From the NCBI GenBank assembly GCA_035575035.1, contig DATLYH010000396.1, positions 1 to 9,593 of the forward strand: a stretch of 9,593 bases of DNA, in the 5' to 3' direction. Shown here piece after piece: positions 1-6,721 of the stretch (positions are counted from its first letter, which is position 1; every line of letters begins with the position of its first letter). A program made the position numbers and the translations under genes. This stretch comes from DATLYH01 sp035575035. Lineage in GTDB: Bacteria > Planctomycetota > Planctomycetia > Gemmatales > Gemmataceae. The notes beneath the pieces were generated by a model, which was not told where the DNA came from, searched no databases, and worked only from the letters and a program-made list of their open reading frames with translations.

Positions 1-3000
1 CGGCTCTTGAGCCGTTCCAAGAACTCCGGTGTCTTCGCCACCGTCTCGGTCCGGCCGCGGAGGTAGTTCCACACGCGCTGCCCGGCCGCGATCCCCTGGG
101 CCGGGTCCAGCGCGATCCGGCGCACCGCCACGTCAAAGAAGAGCAGTACTCCCGTCAGCAGCACCAACCAGAACCAGATCGGCTGCAAACTCCGCAGCGT
201 CGCCTGCCCGGGACGGAACAGTTCGCCCGAGCGAGCCAATTCCGCCAGGCCGCGCTCGCTGTCGTCGTACCGGTTGCCGCCCGTCATCTCCGCCAGGTTC
301 TTCAACAGGGTTGTGTTGCTCGCCAGGTCGGCGAACTCCGGCGAGTAGGGGATGGTCGCCCCGGCCCGCACGCTATCGACCACCTCCTCGACTTCCTTGT
401 CCCCCTTTTTCACCTTGCGCACCGCGGCGGCATTGATGAAGTACGAGCCGGCTTCCTCGGCGGGGAACTCGGCCTCGTAGACGCCGCTGCTTTTCTGCTC
501 GAACTTCAGTTTGATCTCGGGAGTATCGGGCCGTTCCGACGGTGTGGTGACGGCCCCGCGTAGGGTCAGGTCGGTGCGCGGCTGGTTCTTCTCGTTGCGG
601 GCATCCACGACCACCCGGACCCGGCCGTCCCGGTACTCGGTGGTCATGGTCAAGTTCTTGCTCTCGACCGGCCGCAGCGCCCAGTCGATGACTTGTTCCC
701 AGAACTTGGCGTAGAAGGGGGAGCCGGCCCAGTCGCGGGCCCAGAATTGCCGGCCCTCGCCGGGGAGGGCGTCGCTGGTGAAGGCCACCGCCTTGCCCAG
801 CCCGTAGTGCCAGTAGGCCAGGATCGGGAACTGCTGTCCGCCGATCTCCGGGCTGAGGATTGGCGTCTCCACCAGTACGTTCGGCTTGGGCGTCGTCCGC
901 ACGAAGCCGTACAGGTCCTCCAACCGCCGCGGCAGCCCCTCGGTCGGCCCCCGGCGGGCAATGTCCGGCAGCGCGAAGCGCTTCTCATAGACAAACGACT
1001 GGCTGATGAGGCGAGTCTCCTTCAGGTAGATGGCGGGCAACAGCGCGGCATTCTTGACGTTGTAGAATCGGCCGCGGGTCGCCTGGGCGATGGCCAACAG
1101 CGCCTGGTCCTGCGGCGCCCCGTGGGTGGCCACCCCCACCGTCGAGACCGTCACCTTGTCCTTGCGCATCTGGGCCAGCAGCTGCTTGTTGTTCTGCACC
1201 GGGTCGCCGTCGCTGATGATGATGACATGGCGGCTGGCCAGCTCCCGCTTCTTCTCCATTAGCGCATCGTAGGCCATCTTCAACGCCGGGTCGAAATCGG
1301 GCATGTCGCCGGGCTGCAAGGTATCGACCTTGGCCATCATGGCGGCCCGGTCCTCGCCGATCTCCTGCATCGGGATGTGCCACTTGTGGCCGCCGAAGTC
1401 AAAGTGCAGGATGCCGACCTCGTCCATCGGCGACAGCTCGTTGATGGCCAGTTTGGCGATCTGCTTTTGCCAGTAGTTCCCCTTGGCCATCTCCGAGGCG
1501 TGCATGATCAGGGCCAAGCCGACCTTCCCCTGGACCTTGAACGACTTGATGTCCGTGTCCACCGGCAGGGCCCGTTCGACGGGGGTGTTTTGCCAGCCGC
1601 CGGCGCCGAAGCTGTCCGGCCCGCCGATCATGACCAGACCGCAGCCCTGCTCGGCAGTGTTGCTGCGGAGCATCTCTTGCTGGGTCTCGGTGAAGGCATC
1701 GGCGGGGAGATTGTGGAGGATGACGCAATCGAAGTTGCTCAGAAAGACCGCCAGCCGATCCTTGTCCACCGGCAGCAGGTCCGGGGTGCCGACGATCACG
1801 CGGAACTTGGCATTCTCGCCGATCGGCAGCTTGCTCAGGAGGGTCTCGGGATTGTCTCCCTTGGACCCGAGCAGGAGGACCCGGCTCTGGCCGCGGGCGA
1901 CGACATGAGTGGTGGCCCGGTTGTTCTGCACCCGGTCGCCGGGCAGGCCGCGGCTGAGAACCCGCCCATCTGGGGCAAGGACCGCCTGGGGATGGAACTC
2001 GGCCTGGTAGCTGTACGAGCCTTGCGGCTGGCTGCCGGGCGGCTCGAAGACGAACGAGTTCAGCCCCGGCTGTAAGTCCACCGTGGTCCGGATCAATTCC
2101 TGACCGCGGCGCTCGGGGCCGTCGGGCTGGAGGACGCCGGCGACAATGCGATTGACGGTCAAGGTACCGCGGACAACGTTGGGGTTGAAACTGCGGATCA
2201 GCACCCGGATGCGCAGGTAGGAGCCCTGCTCGATGTAGGAGGGCGCCTCGACGCTCTGCACCAGGACCTCGTTCTCGACGCGCCGGCCGACGGCCAGGGC
2301 GACGGTGTCGATCTGGACGCCGTTGCGCTGGGCCAGCCGGGCCTGCTCCAGGGCATTGCCCAGGTTCTCGTTGCCATCGCTGAGCAGTACTAAGCGCTTG
2401 TCGGTCCCTTCGGGGAAGGAGGCCAACGCCAGCTTGATGGCAGCGCCGATGTCGGTGTAGTTGCCGTCAATGTTGAAGGCGACATCCTTGAAGCGAAAGT
2501 TGAGCAGGGAGACATCGCTGGGGGCGCGCTCCAGCCGCGGCCGGCGGGCGAAGAGAATGACCGCCGACTTGTAGCGCTCGCGCCCGGAGCCGCGGTACTG
2601 CACCGCCTCGTTGAGGAACTTCTCGATGCGCTCGGTGAGGTCCTCGGGAACGCTGAGGGAGCGGTCCACGCAGAAGATGACAGTGGTGGTGTCCGGCTCC
2701 GAGGTGGACGCGGCCTCGGCGAGGGCCAGGGCCAGGAACAGGACCAGGGCGCAGCGCAGGCCGATGGCGATCCAGCGGCGGACCGGCCCGAGCCCGGCCA
2801 GACTGCGGTAGCTGAGCAGGATGATGACGGGGATCAGGGCGAGCAGCAGGAGCCACCACGGCTGCATCGGCCGGAGGTTGCGGACGAACTCGAGACCGTC
2901 TCGCAGTCGTTCGCTGACCGGCCCCGCGCCGGCGGCACCCAGTCCGAGCAGGGCCAACCCGCCGAGCCCCGCGGCCAGCGGCGCCCACCAGTGCCCGGTG

Positions 3001-3251
3001 AGAATCAGAACAAGGAACATCACGAACAGGCAGCCGGCCGCGGCGCCGGCGATCCACCAGCCCCACTCCGCCGGCACGACCAATCCGCCCAGCCCAAGCA
3101 GCGCCAGGGCCGCGGCGACGACAATGAGCGGCACCGACCACGTGCCGCGCCGCCGCTGAAGCCACCGGAGCACCCCGCCGACAACGACCGCAACGAACAG
3201 CAGGAGGGCCGCGAACCAGTGGGCTGTCAGGAAGGGGATGACCTGGTTCAT
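1..3251 (-). CDS. VWA / glutamine-amidotransferase-like membrane protein (3' end outside window)
   Basis: Open without interruption for 1083 codons from ATG at 3251 to the window edge; no stop is seen, so the C-terminus is missing. Hydrophobic segments lie at about residues 5-28, 40-60, 67-105, 132-147 and 161-180. A VWA-like domain follows at about 188-325, with a MIDAS-type DRSLS (196-200) and LLSDGNE (289-295). Next come a beta-sandwich-like stretch (about 330-450) and a class I glutamine-amidotransferase-like domain (about 455-565) with the loop GCGLVMIGGPDSFGAGGW. A second VWA-like domain (about 575-745) has HVIIISDGD, but its first motif reads MHASEM and lacks the metal-binding Asp. A further transmembrane helix lies at about 1025-1041. 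The amidotransferase part shows no clear Cys-His-Glu triad, so glutaminase activity is doubtful. Similar large proteins are common in planctomycetes, often near MoxR/DUF58/BatA genes; their function is not established. The start has only a weak ribosome site. An ATG 13 bases upstream is in another frame. The 100-base upstream gap holds an A/T-rich TATAAG near 3288 but no good -35. Confidence 0.85.
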   Translation of the reverse strand, partial: MNQVIPFLTAHWFAALLLFVAVVVGGVLRWLQRRRGTWSVPLIVVAAALALLGLGGLVVPAEWGWWIAGAAAGCLFVMFLVLILTGHWWAPLAAGLGGLALLGLGAAGAGPVSERLRDGLEFVRNLRPMQPWWLLLLALIPVIILLSYRSLAGLGPVRRWIAIGLRCALVLFLALALAEAASTSEPDTTTVIFCVDRSLSVPEDLTERIEKFLNEAVQYRGSGRERYKSAVILFARRPRLERAPSDVSLLNFRFKDVAFNIDGNYTDIGAAIKLALASFPEGTDKRLVLLSDGNENLGNALEQARLAQRNGVQIDTVALAVGRRVENEVLVQSVEAPSYIEQGSYLRIRVLIRSFNPNVVRGTLTVNRIVAGVLQPDGPERRGQELIRTTVDLQPGLNSFVFEPPGSQPQGSYSYQAEFHPQAVLAPDGRVLSRGLPGDRVQNNRATTHVVARGQSRVLLLGSKGDNPETLLSKLPIGENAKFRVIVGTPDLLPVDKDRLAVFLSNFDCVILHNLPADAFTETQQEMLRSNTAEQGCGLVMIGGPDSFGAGGWQNTPVERALPVDTDIKSFKVQGKVGLALIMHASEMAKGNYWQKQIAKLAINELSPMDEVGILHFDFGGHKWHIPMQEIGEDRAAMMAKVDTLQPGDMPDFDPALKMAYDALMEKKRELASRHVIIISDGDPVQNNKQLLAQMRKDKVTVSTVGVATHGAPQDQALLAIAQATRGRFYNVKNAALLPAIYLKETRLISQSFVYEKRFALPDIARRGPTEGLPRRLEDLYGFVRTTPKPNVLVETPILSPEIGGQQFPILAYWHYGLGKAVAFTSDALPGEGRQFWARDWAGSPFYAKFWEQVIDWALRPVESKNLTMTTEYRDGRVRVVVDARNEKNQPRTDLTLRGAVTTPSERPDTPEIKLKFEQKSSGVYEAEFPAEEAGSYFINAAAVRKVKKGDKEVEEVVDSVRAGATIPYSPEFADLASNTTLLKNLAEMTGGNRYDDSERGLAELARSGELFRPGQATLRSLQPIWFWLVLLTGVLLFFDVAVRRIALDPAQGIAAGQRVWNYLRGRTETVAKTPEFLERLKS

Positions 3252-3351
3252 GGCTGCTTCCCATGCAGAACAGAAACGAGGGCCTACTTATATTGCCTGT
3301 GAGCGGTAAACCTTACCCCCAGAATATCGCCGCGGTCCGTGCAGCGCTGGA

Positions 3352-3648
3352 TTAAGTTCTCCTCTGCCACACCGACGGATCACGCGACGTATGGAAGACC
3401 GCGAGAACCATCACGTGATCTGAATGGATCTGATAGTAAATACAGTATGGCCATCCGGAAACCGGTGCTTCGCGGACCCCGGGCCAAACCTCCGGGTACC
3501 GATCGGGTTGGGCGGAGATGGCGTCCAGCACCTGCCGCACGGCCGCAACGAATCGAATCCCCAGCCCGCGCCGACGGGACTCGTACCAGTCCGCCGCGTC
3601 GTCATACTCCGCTTGGGCCACCCGCCGCAGTCGTATCGGCAAGCTCAT
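3352..3648 (-). CDS. RelE/ParE-family toxin of a type II toxin-antitoxin pair
   Basis: A 98-residue protein matching the plasmid-stabilisation RelE/ParE fold (PF05016 type) over its full length. Visible family marks are AEYDDAADWYE (13-23), GLGIRFVAAV (28-37), the YPEVWPGVREAPV block (51-63), the core strand PYCIYY (67-72) and the C-terminal VFHTSRDPSVW (84-94). Members are small toxins that act on ribosome-bound mRNA (RelE branch) or DNA gyrase (ParE branch); the sequence alone does not decide which. The start was taken at the ATG at 3648, which begins MSLPIRLRR as the family does and overlaps the antitoxin stop as ATGA. An in-frame ATG 14 codons upstream would only add residues unlike the family. 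The overlap predicts translational coupling to the antitoxin. All conserved blocks are present, so the gene looks intact. Confidence 0.85.
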   Translation of the reverse strand: MSLPIRLRRVAQAEYDDAADWYESRRRGLGIRFVAAVRQVLDAISAQPDRYPEVWPGVREAPVSGWPYCIYYQIHSDHVMVLAVFHTSRDPSVWQRRT

Positions 3649-3878
3649 GAGCCCAACCGCTTCAGCGTGGCCGCCAGCGCATCCTCCCACGCCACGTAAT
3701 CTTCAGGGTTGGCCTGGGCGTCGGCTACGCGGCGGCGAAGTTCTTCGCGCTGGGCGTCAGTGAGAAGGCCTCCCGGCGGCACCGAGGCGACGATATCGTC
3801 CCACAGCCGGCCGACGAGTTCCAGCTTCTCTTCAAGGCTCAGCTGATCCCATCCCGGTGATTCCGAGCCAATTGCCAT
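3645..3878 (-). CDS. Addiction-module antitoxin, PF09720/TIGR02574 type
   Basis: A 77-residue acidic protein resembling the short antitoxins that accompany RelE/ParE toxins. It has the N-terminal helix LSLEEKLELVGRLWDDI (13-29), then LLTDAQREELRRRVADAQANPED (38-60) and the typical W-E pair in YVAWEDAL (61-68). In this family the protein binds and neutralises the toxin and often represses its own operon with it. It lies directly upstream of the toxin gene with a 4-base stop/start overlap, the usual antitoxin-first order. The start at 3878 is supported by a near-perfect ribosome site 7 bases upstream. No truncation is seen. Confidence 0.85.
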   Translation of the reverse strand: MAIGSESPGWDQLSLEEKLELVGRLWDDIVASVPPGGLLTDAQREELRRRVADAQANPEDYVAWEDALAATLKRLGS

Positions 3879-3885
3879 ACCTATA

Positions 3886-3891
3886 CCTCCT
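3886..3891 (-). promoter_or_regulatory. Strong ribosome binding site of the antitoxin gene
   Basis: AGGAGG on the minus strand, 7 bases before the antitoxin ATG at 3878. It is the strongest Shine-Dalgarno match around the toxin-antitoxin pair and fixes the antitoxin start. Its first base is also the last base of the stop codon of the 24-codon ORF upstream, so ribosomes ending there would release on top of this site. Confidence 0.75.
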
Positions 3892-3965
3892 CATGGCCTT
3901 TTCGCGCACTCTGAGGCTTGGCCACTCTCCAGCCGCTTCCGCTGTTCCTCGGTCAGTTCCATCAT
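3891..3965 (-). pseudogene. 24-codon ORF, possible remnant of an antitoxin-like gene or a leader peptide
   Basis: ATG-ATG at 3965/3962 opens a 24-residue frame that begins MMELTEEQRKRLESGQA and ends at TGA 3893-3891. A GAGG ribosome-site-like sequence lies about 7 bases upstream of the first ATG. From memory, the opening (M-x-L-T-x-E-Q-x-x-x-L-E-x-G) resembles the N-termini of small antitoxin-like proteins that continue with a VTDP-type segment and a YVLV-type strand. Here the likeness stops after the Gly-Gln-Ala, and a short unrelated tail ends the frame. It may therefore be a truncated relict left when the toxin-antitoxin pair was inserted or rearranged. Alternatively it may be a short leader whose termination feeds ribosomes to the antitoxin start. 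Neither reading is proven. Confidence 0.35.
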
Positions 3966-3985
3966 GACTGCCTCTTTTCCACCAT

Positions 3986-4012
3986 CCTACCTTCTCGTCC
4001 TCGCCCGGTAGG
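3986..4012. promoter_or_regulatory. Dyad CCTACC...GGTAGG upstream of the toxin-antitoxin region
   Basis: Perfect 6-base inverted arms (3986-3991 and 4007-4012) separated by 15 bases. They sit 21 bases upstream of the 24-codon ORF and about 108 bases upstream of the antitoxin start. Antitoxins often bind such dyads to autoregulate, so this is a candidate operator. Six-base arms also arise by chance, and no convincing -35/-10 pair was found next to it. Confidence 0.2.
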
Positions 4013-4074
4013 GGCTCTCTATCAGACCAACGCTCTGTTTGCAGCCATTTGCCCGGGTTGCGTGTCCTTTTCTC

Positions 4075-4098
4075 CTCAGTACTTGATACTCATTACTC
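4075..4098. repeat. Degenerate heptamer tandem repeat at the 3' end of the NHL lipoprotein gene
   Basis: Three 7-base units in a row: CTCAGTA (4075-4081), CTTGATA (4082-4088) and CTCATTA (4089-4095), followed by CTC. They share the CT..(G/A/T)TA pattern and look like a decayed short tandem repeat of the CAGTACT type. The third unit supplies the TAA stop (4095-4093) of the lipoprotein gene. No function can be assigned. The rest of the gap from 3966 to 4092 holds no gene that I can support. Confidence 0.35.
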
Positions 4099-5100
4099 CC
4101 CGCACACCGCACTTGCACTAATCCGCTGCACCCGATGGTTCTCGCTGTCGATCACATGGATGTCGCCGTGGCTGTCCACCGCCAGGGCCCACGGGCTGCA
4201 CAGCCGGCCCGGCTCACGCCCCGGACCGCCCCAGCAGCCGAGCGACTCCCCCTCCGGCGTGAACTTCTGCACTCGATGGTTGCCATACTCCACCACGTAC
4301 AATTCCCCCGCCTTGCCGAAGGCCAGATCATAGGGGTACGACAACTGCCCCGGCGCCGAGCCCGGCGTGCCCCAGCAGCGCACCAGCCGACCGTCGCGCG
4401 TGAACACCTGGATGCGGTGGTTGCAGGCGTCGGCCACGTAGAGGTTGCCGTCCGGCCCCAGAGCCAGGGCGCGGATGCGGGCGAACTGGCCCGGCTCGGT
4501 CCCCTCGCTCCCCCAACAGCAGACCACCTGGCCGTCGGCGTTCAACTTGGTGATACGCTGGTTCTGGCCGAACTCGGCCACGTAGAAGTAGCCGTCGCCG
4601 TCCTGCACGGCATCGCTGACGTAAGCGAACTGTCCCGGGGTGGTGCCGGGCTCGCCCCCCTCACCCCTCCCCCTCTCCCCCCGGGGGGGGAGAGGGGGAG
4701 GGGTGAGGGGGACGATGCAGCGCAGCTCGACCCCTTCGGGGGAGTAGATCCGCAGGCAATGGTAATGCGAATCGCTGACCAGAAGGTTGCCGTCGCGGTC
4801 GATGCTCAGGCCGCTGGGTCGGCCGTTGCGCGAGTCGGGCGTGGTCCAGCCGCGCAGGTAGTTGCCGTCGCGGTCGTAGACCTGGATGCGGGCGGTGAAG
4901 TCCACAATGTAAAGGCGGTCGTAGGCGTCGATGGCGACGGCCCGCGGCTTGACCATCTCGCCGCCGCTCACTCCCTTGCGGCCCCAGACGAGGTTGGGTT
5001 CGCTGTGGGGCGTGCCGCAACCGGCCAGGATCAGCAGAGCCAAGACGAGGAAGCCGCCGCGCCACCGGCCGGCGACCCCTTGACCGGACAGGACCATCAT
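4093..5100 (-). CDS. NHL-repeat beta-propeller lipoprotein with an in-frame repeat insertion
   Basis: 335 residues. The N-terminus is a lipoprotein signal: basic RWR (12-14), a hydrophobic run and the lipobox LAGC with Cys28, so the mature protein should be membrane-anchored on the outer face of the membrane. Six NHL repeats follow, at about 48-80, 93-123, 155-190, 204-237, 250-283 and 297-328. They carry typical signatures such as GQFARIRALALGPDGNLYVADACNHRIQVF-type blocks (ALALGPDG, LYVADACNHRIQVF) and NHRVQKF/NHRVQRI. This predicts a six-bladed propeller, a binding scaffold with no visible catalytic site. Residues 131-150 (PLTPPPLPPRGERGRGEGGE) are low-complexity and encoded by a perfect palindrome inserted between blades 2 and 3; the normal GQF linker resumes at 157. 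The start is one of two tandem ATGs (5100/5097) with a weak ribosome site. Gene order suggests its own promoter in the 291-base gap upstream. The ligand is unknown. Confidence 0.85.
   Translation of the reverse strand: MMVLSGQGVAGRWRGGFLVLALLILAGCGTPHSEPNLVWGRKGVSGGEMVKPRAVAIDAYDRLYIVDFTARIQVYDRDGNYLRGWTTPDSRNGRPSGLSIDRDGNLLVSDSHYHCLRIYSPEGVELRCIVPLTPPPLPPRGERGRGEGGEPGTTPGQFAYVSDAVQDGDGYFYVAEFGQNQRITKLNADGQVVCCWGSEGTEPGQFARIRALALGPDGNLYVADACNHRIQVFTRDGRLVRCWGTPGSAPGQLSYPYDLAFGKAGELYVVEYGNHRVQKFTPEGESLGCWGGPGREPGRLCSPWALAVDSHGDIHVIDSENHRVQRISASAVCGE
4656..4711. repeat. Perfect C/G-rich palindrome inserted in frame in the lipoprotein gene
   Basis: Two 27-base arms, 4656-4682 and 4685-4711, are exact reverse complements with a 2-base centre. 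The left arm has the order CCCCCTCACCCC, then TCCCCCTCTCCCCCC. This matches the CCCTCACCCC...CCCCTCTCCCC layout of the repeats at 7735-7902, so it belongs to the same family. It lies inside an otherwise normal NHL reading frame, keeps that frame open, and reads as Pro-rich then Gly/Arg/Glu-rich residues. The right arm holds four or more G-runs and could also form a G-quadruplex. Confidence 0.85.
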
Positions 5101-5391
5101 GTGTCACCCACCACCGGGCCGCAAGCCAGGAGAATTGCATGGTGCGGCACCGGAACCAGTATAAGGCTACCAGGTCCCGGCGGCCCATGCCAGGGGGTAA
5201 GGCGCGGGCCCGGAAGAACTCCCCACGCAAGCGGCAGGAGGCACACAGGGGATCTCCGGGAAGCGCCGGCTTTCAAGCCCCTCCTCAGGGTGAGCGAGGA
5301 ACAAACCTGCGCTGCGGTCCTACTCCAAGCATATGCTCTGTTTGGCCGCGTGCAGCGAAAAAATCGCGCAAAGGTAAAAATCGCGCAAAGG
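5101..5391. other. Intergenic gap between the glycosyltransferase and lipoprotein genes
   Basis: No gene is supported here. Short frames on both strands are basic or Pro/Arg-rich and resemble no family. The gap should carry the promoter of the lipoprotein gene. The only -10-like hexamer noted is TATACT on the minus strand (5163-5158), without a recognisable -35 at proper distance. A 17-base tandem duplication lies at its glycosyltransferase end. No stem followed by a T-run typical of a terminator was found. Confidence 0.4.
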
Positions 5392-5392
5392 T
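5359..5392. repeat. 17-base perfect tandem duplication at the glycosyltransferase stop codon
   Basis: AAAAATCGCGCAAAGGT occurs twice in exact succession (5359-5375 and 5376-5392). The final T is also the last base of the TGA stop of the glycosyltransferase gene. It is A-rich compared with its surroundings. On the transcribed strand it gives two T-runs after GCGCGA, but the stem potential is only about 4 base pairs, so a terminator role is weak. Confidence 0.7.
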
Positions 5393-6603
5393 CAAGCGGC
5401 CAGGGGGCGGTGGGCGGTGGCGCCGCCGCACAGCGAGCGGTAGACGCGCAGGGTGTCGGCAGCGCAGGCCTCCCAGGTGAAACGGCGGGCCGCCTCCATC
5501 ACGCCGCGCCGCAGCGACTGCCACCAGTCGTCATCCGCCACCACGCGCTTCAGGGCGGCGCGCCAGCCGTCGGTATCCTCCGGCTCGACCAGGTGGGCCC
5601 GGCCGCCGACCACCTCGGCCACGGCGCCGGCCGTCGAAGCCAGCACCGCCCCGCCGCACGCCATCATCTCCACCGGCGGCAGGCCGAACCCCTCATAGAA
5701 CGAGGGAAAGACCAGGGCCCGCGCCCCGTTGTAGATCGCCGGCAGATGTTCCTCTGCAACATAGCCGACCTGGATCACTCCCCGATGCCGGGCCTCGCGC
5801 TGGAAGTACTCGGCCACCTCCCGACTGCCCCAACCCCAGCGTCCCACCAGCAGCAACGGCCAGCGCTCGCGCAGCGCCGGCGGCAAGGCGCAGTAGGCTT
5901 GCAGCAGGCGAAGCACATTCTTGCGCGGCTCGATCGTTCCCAGGTAGAGGAGATACCGCGCCGGCAACCCCAGCCGCCGCAGCGCGGCCGCCACCTCGTC
6001 GTCCGGCAGCCGGCCCAGTCCGGGCCGCACCCCCATGTAGGTCCGCGTCACTCGTTCCGGCGGCACGTGCAGCGTGCGGATCACCTCCTGCCGGCCGAAC
6101 TCCGAGATCGCCAGGAAGTGAGTGCAGTGCCGCAGGCCGCGGTGAAAGTGTTTCTCGAAGTGGGCCACCCGGTCAGCGGGATGCCACTCGGGATGGAGCA
6201 GGACCGACAGGTCATGCAGCGTCGCCACCGTAGGCCGATCACACGGCAAGGGGATCAGGTTGGGTTCATGATAGAGGTCGTACTTGCGGCGAGCGCAGGC
6301 CGTCTTCAGGAGGCGGGCGGCCAGGGCCTGGTCGTATTGTCGCAGCCATGCCAGCGCCCGGCCCTTCAGCCGGTCCCAGGCCGAAGGCATCGGCGGATTC
6401 GTCGGCTCGCCTCGGCTCCGCGGCTCCAGGCGGGCGCGGATGTGGCTGCCTGTCTCACGGAGCCGCCGCACCCACCCCTCGGGGAAGGCGTCGATCTCAT
6501 CGGCGCCGGCCTGCCGGCGCAGGCAGCGGAGCAGTTCGGCGGTGTAATGGCCGATGCCGGTCTTTGGGCCCAGGGCCACAATTTGGTTTATGACCACGCG
6601 CAT
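5392..6603 (-). CDS. Glycosyltransferase family 4 (GT-B fold), surface polysaccharide synthesis
   Basis: 403 residues, the usual length for GT4. The N-terminal acceptor domain opens MRVVINQ and has GIGHYT (16-21) in the loop that in GT4 enzymes contacts the sugar nucleotide. THDL follows at 128-132 (LHDL) and the linker-side FLAISEFGRQEVI at 163-175. The C-terminal donor domain has YLGTIEPRKN (220-229), LLLVGRWGWGS (250-260) and the E-x7-E element FYEGFGLPPVE with Glu304 and Glu312, the retaining GT4 signature that binds the nucleotide-sugar. It should act in the cytoplasm at the inner membrane face, adding a hexose, plausibly mannose, to a lipid-linked glycan. That sugar is inferred from the manA neighbour and not read from the sequence. 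The start ATG has GAGGAG 9 bases upstream. It lies 118 bases downstream of manA on the same strand and is probably cotranscribed. It ends at a 17-base tandem repeat. Confidence 0.9.
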   Translation of the reverse strand: MRVVINQIVALGPKTGIGHYTAELLRCLRRQAGADEIDAFPEGWVRRLRETGSHIRARLEPRSRGEPTNPPMPSAWDRLKGRALAWLRQYDQALAARLLKTACARRKYDLYHEPNLIPLPCDRPTVATLHDLSVLLHPEWHPADRVAHFEKHFHRGLRHCTHFLAISEFGRQEVIRTLHVPPERVTRTYMGVRPGLGRLPDDEVAAALRRLGLPARYLLYLGTIEPRKNVLRLLQAYCALPPALRERWPLLLVGRWGWGSREVAEYFQREARHRGVIQVGYVAEEHLPAIYNGARALVFPSFYEGFGLPPVEMMACGGAVLASTAGAVAEVVGGRAHLVEPEDTDGWRAALKRVVADDDWWQSLRRGVMEAARRFTWEACAADTLRVYRSLCGGATAHRPLAA

Positions 6604-6721
6604 GACGGAGAGCTCCTCTCTGTTCCGATAACCGTCCGAATGGGCGGCTGCCCCTCCTCGGTGCGCCGTCTGAGATGAGATGGTGAGCGGCTGGCATCAG
6701 CTGGCCGGTCATATCGGCAGG

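Noticed and set aside
1377..2075. 232-codon plus-strand frame
   Set aside because: Antisense to the amidotransferase-like and second VWA-like part of the large gene. No recognisable domain.
2467..3264. 265-codon minus-strand frame starting 13 bases upstream of the VWA gene start
   Set aside because: It is a +1 frame shadow, rich in Arg/Gly/Pro and without motifs. The frame from ATG 3251 gives membrane helices, VWA and amidotransferase-like motifs over more than 1000 codons.
3918..4121. 67-codon plus-strand frame in the gap next to the addiction module
   Set aside because: No ribosome site, no recognisable motif, and it overlaps the lipoprotein 3' end and the heptamer repeat.
4656..4711. Rho-independent terminator
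   Set aside because: The stem is very strong, but it lies in the middle of a reading frame, has no T-run after it, and is followed by intact NHL coding sequence.
5139..5480. 113-codon basic plus-strand frame in the gap before the lipoprotein gene
   Set aside because: It overlaps the end of the glycosyltransferase antisense, its Lys/Arg-rich part comes from the 17-base duplication, and it has no ribosome site or family likeness.
4135..6678. 847-codon open frame on the plus strand
   Set aside because: It lies antisense to the lipoprotein and glycosyltransferase genes, whose family motifs are unmistakable. The plus-strand translation is rich in Ala, Arg, Gly and Pro, resembles no family, and is open because of high GC in the third codon position of the opposite strand.
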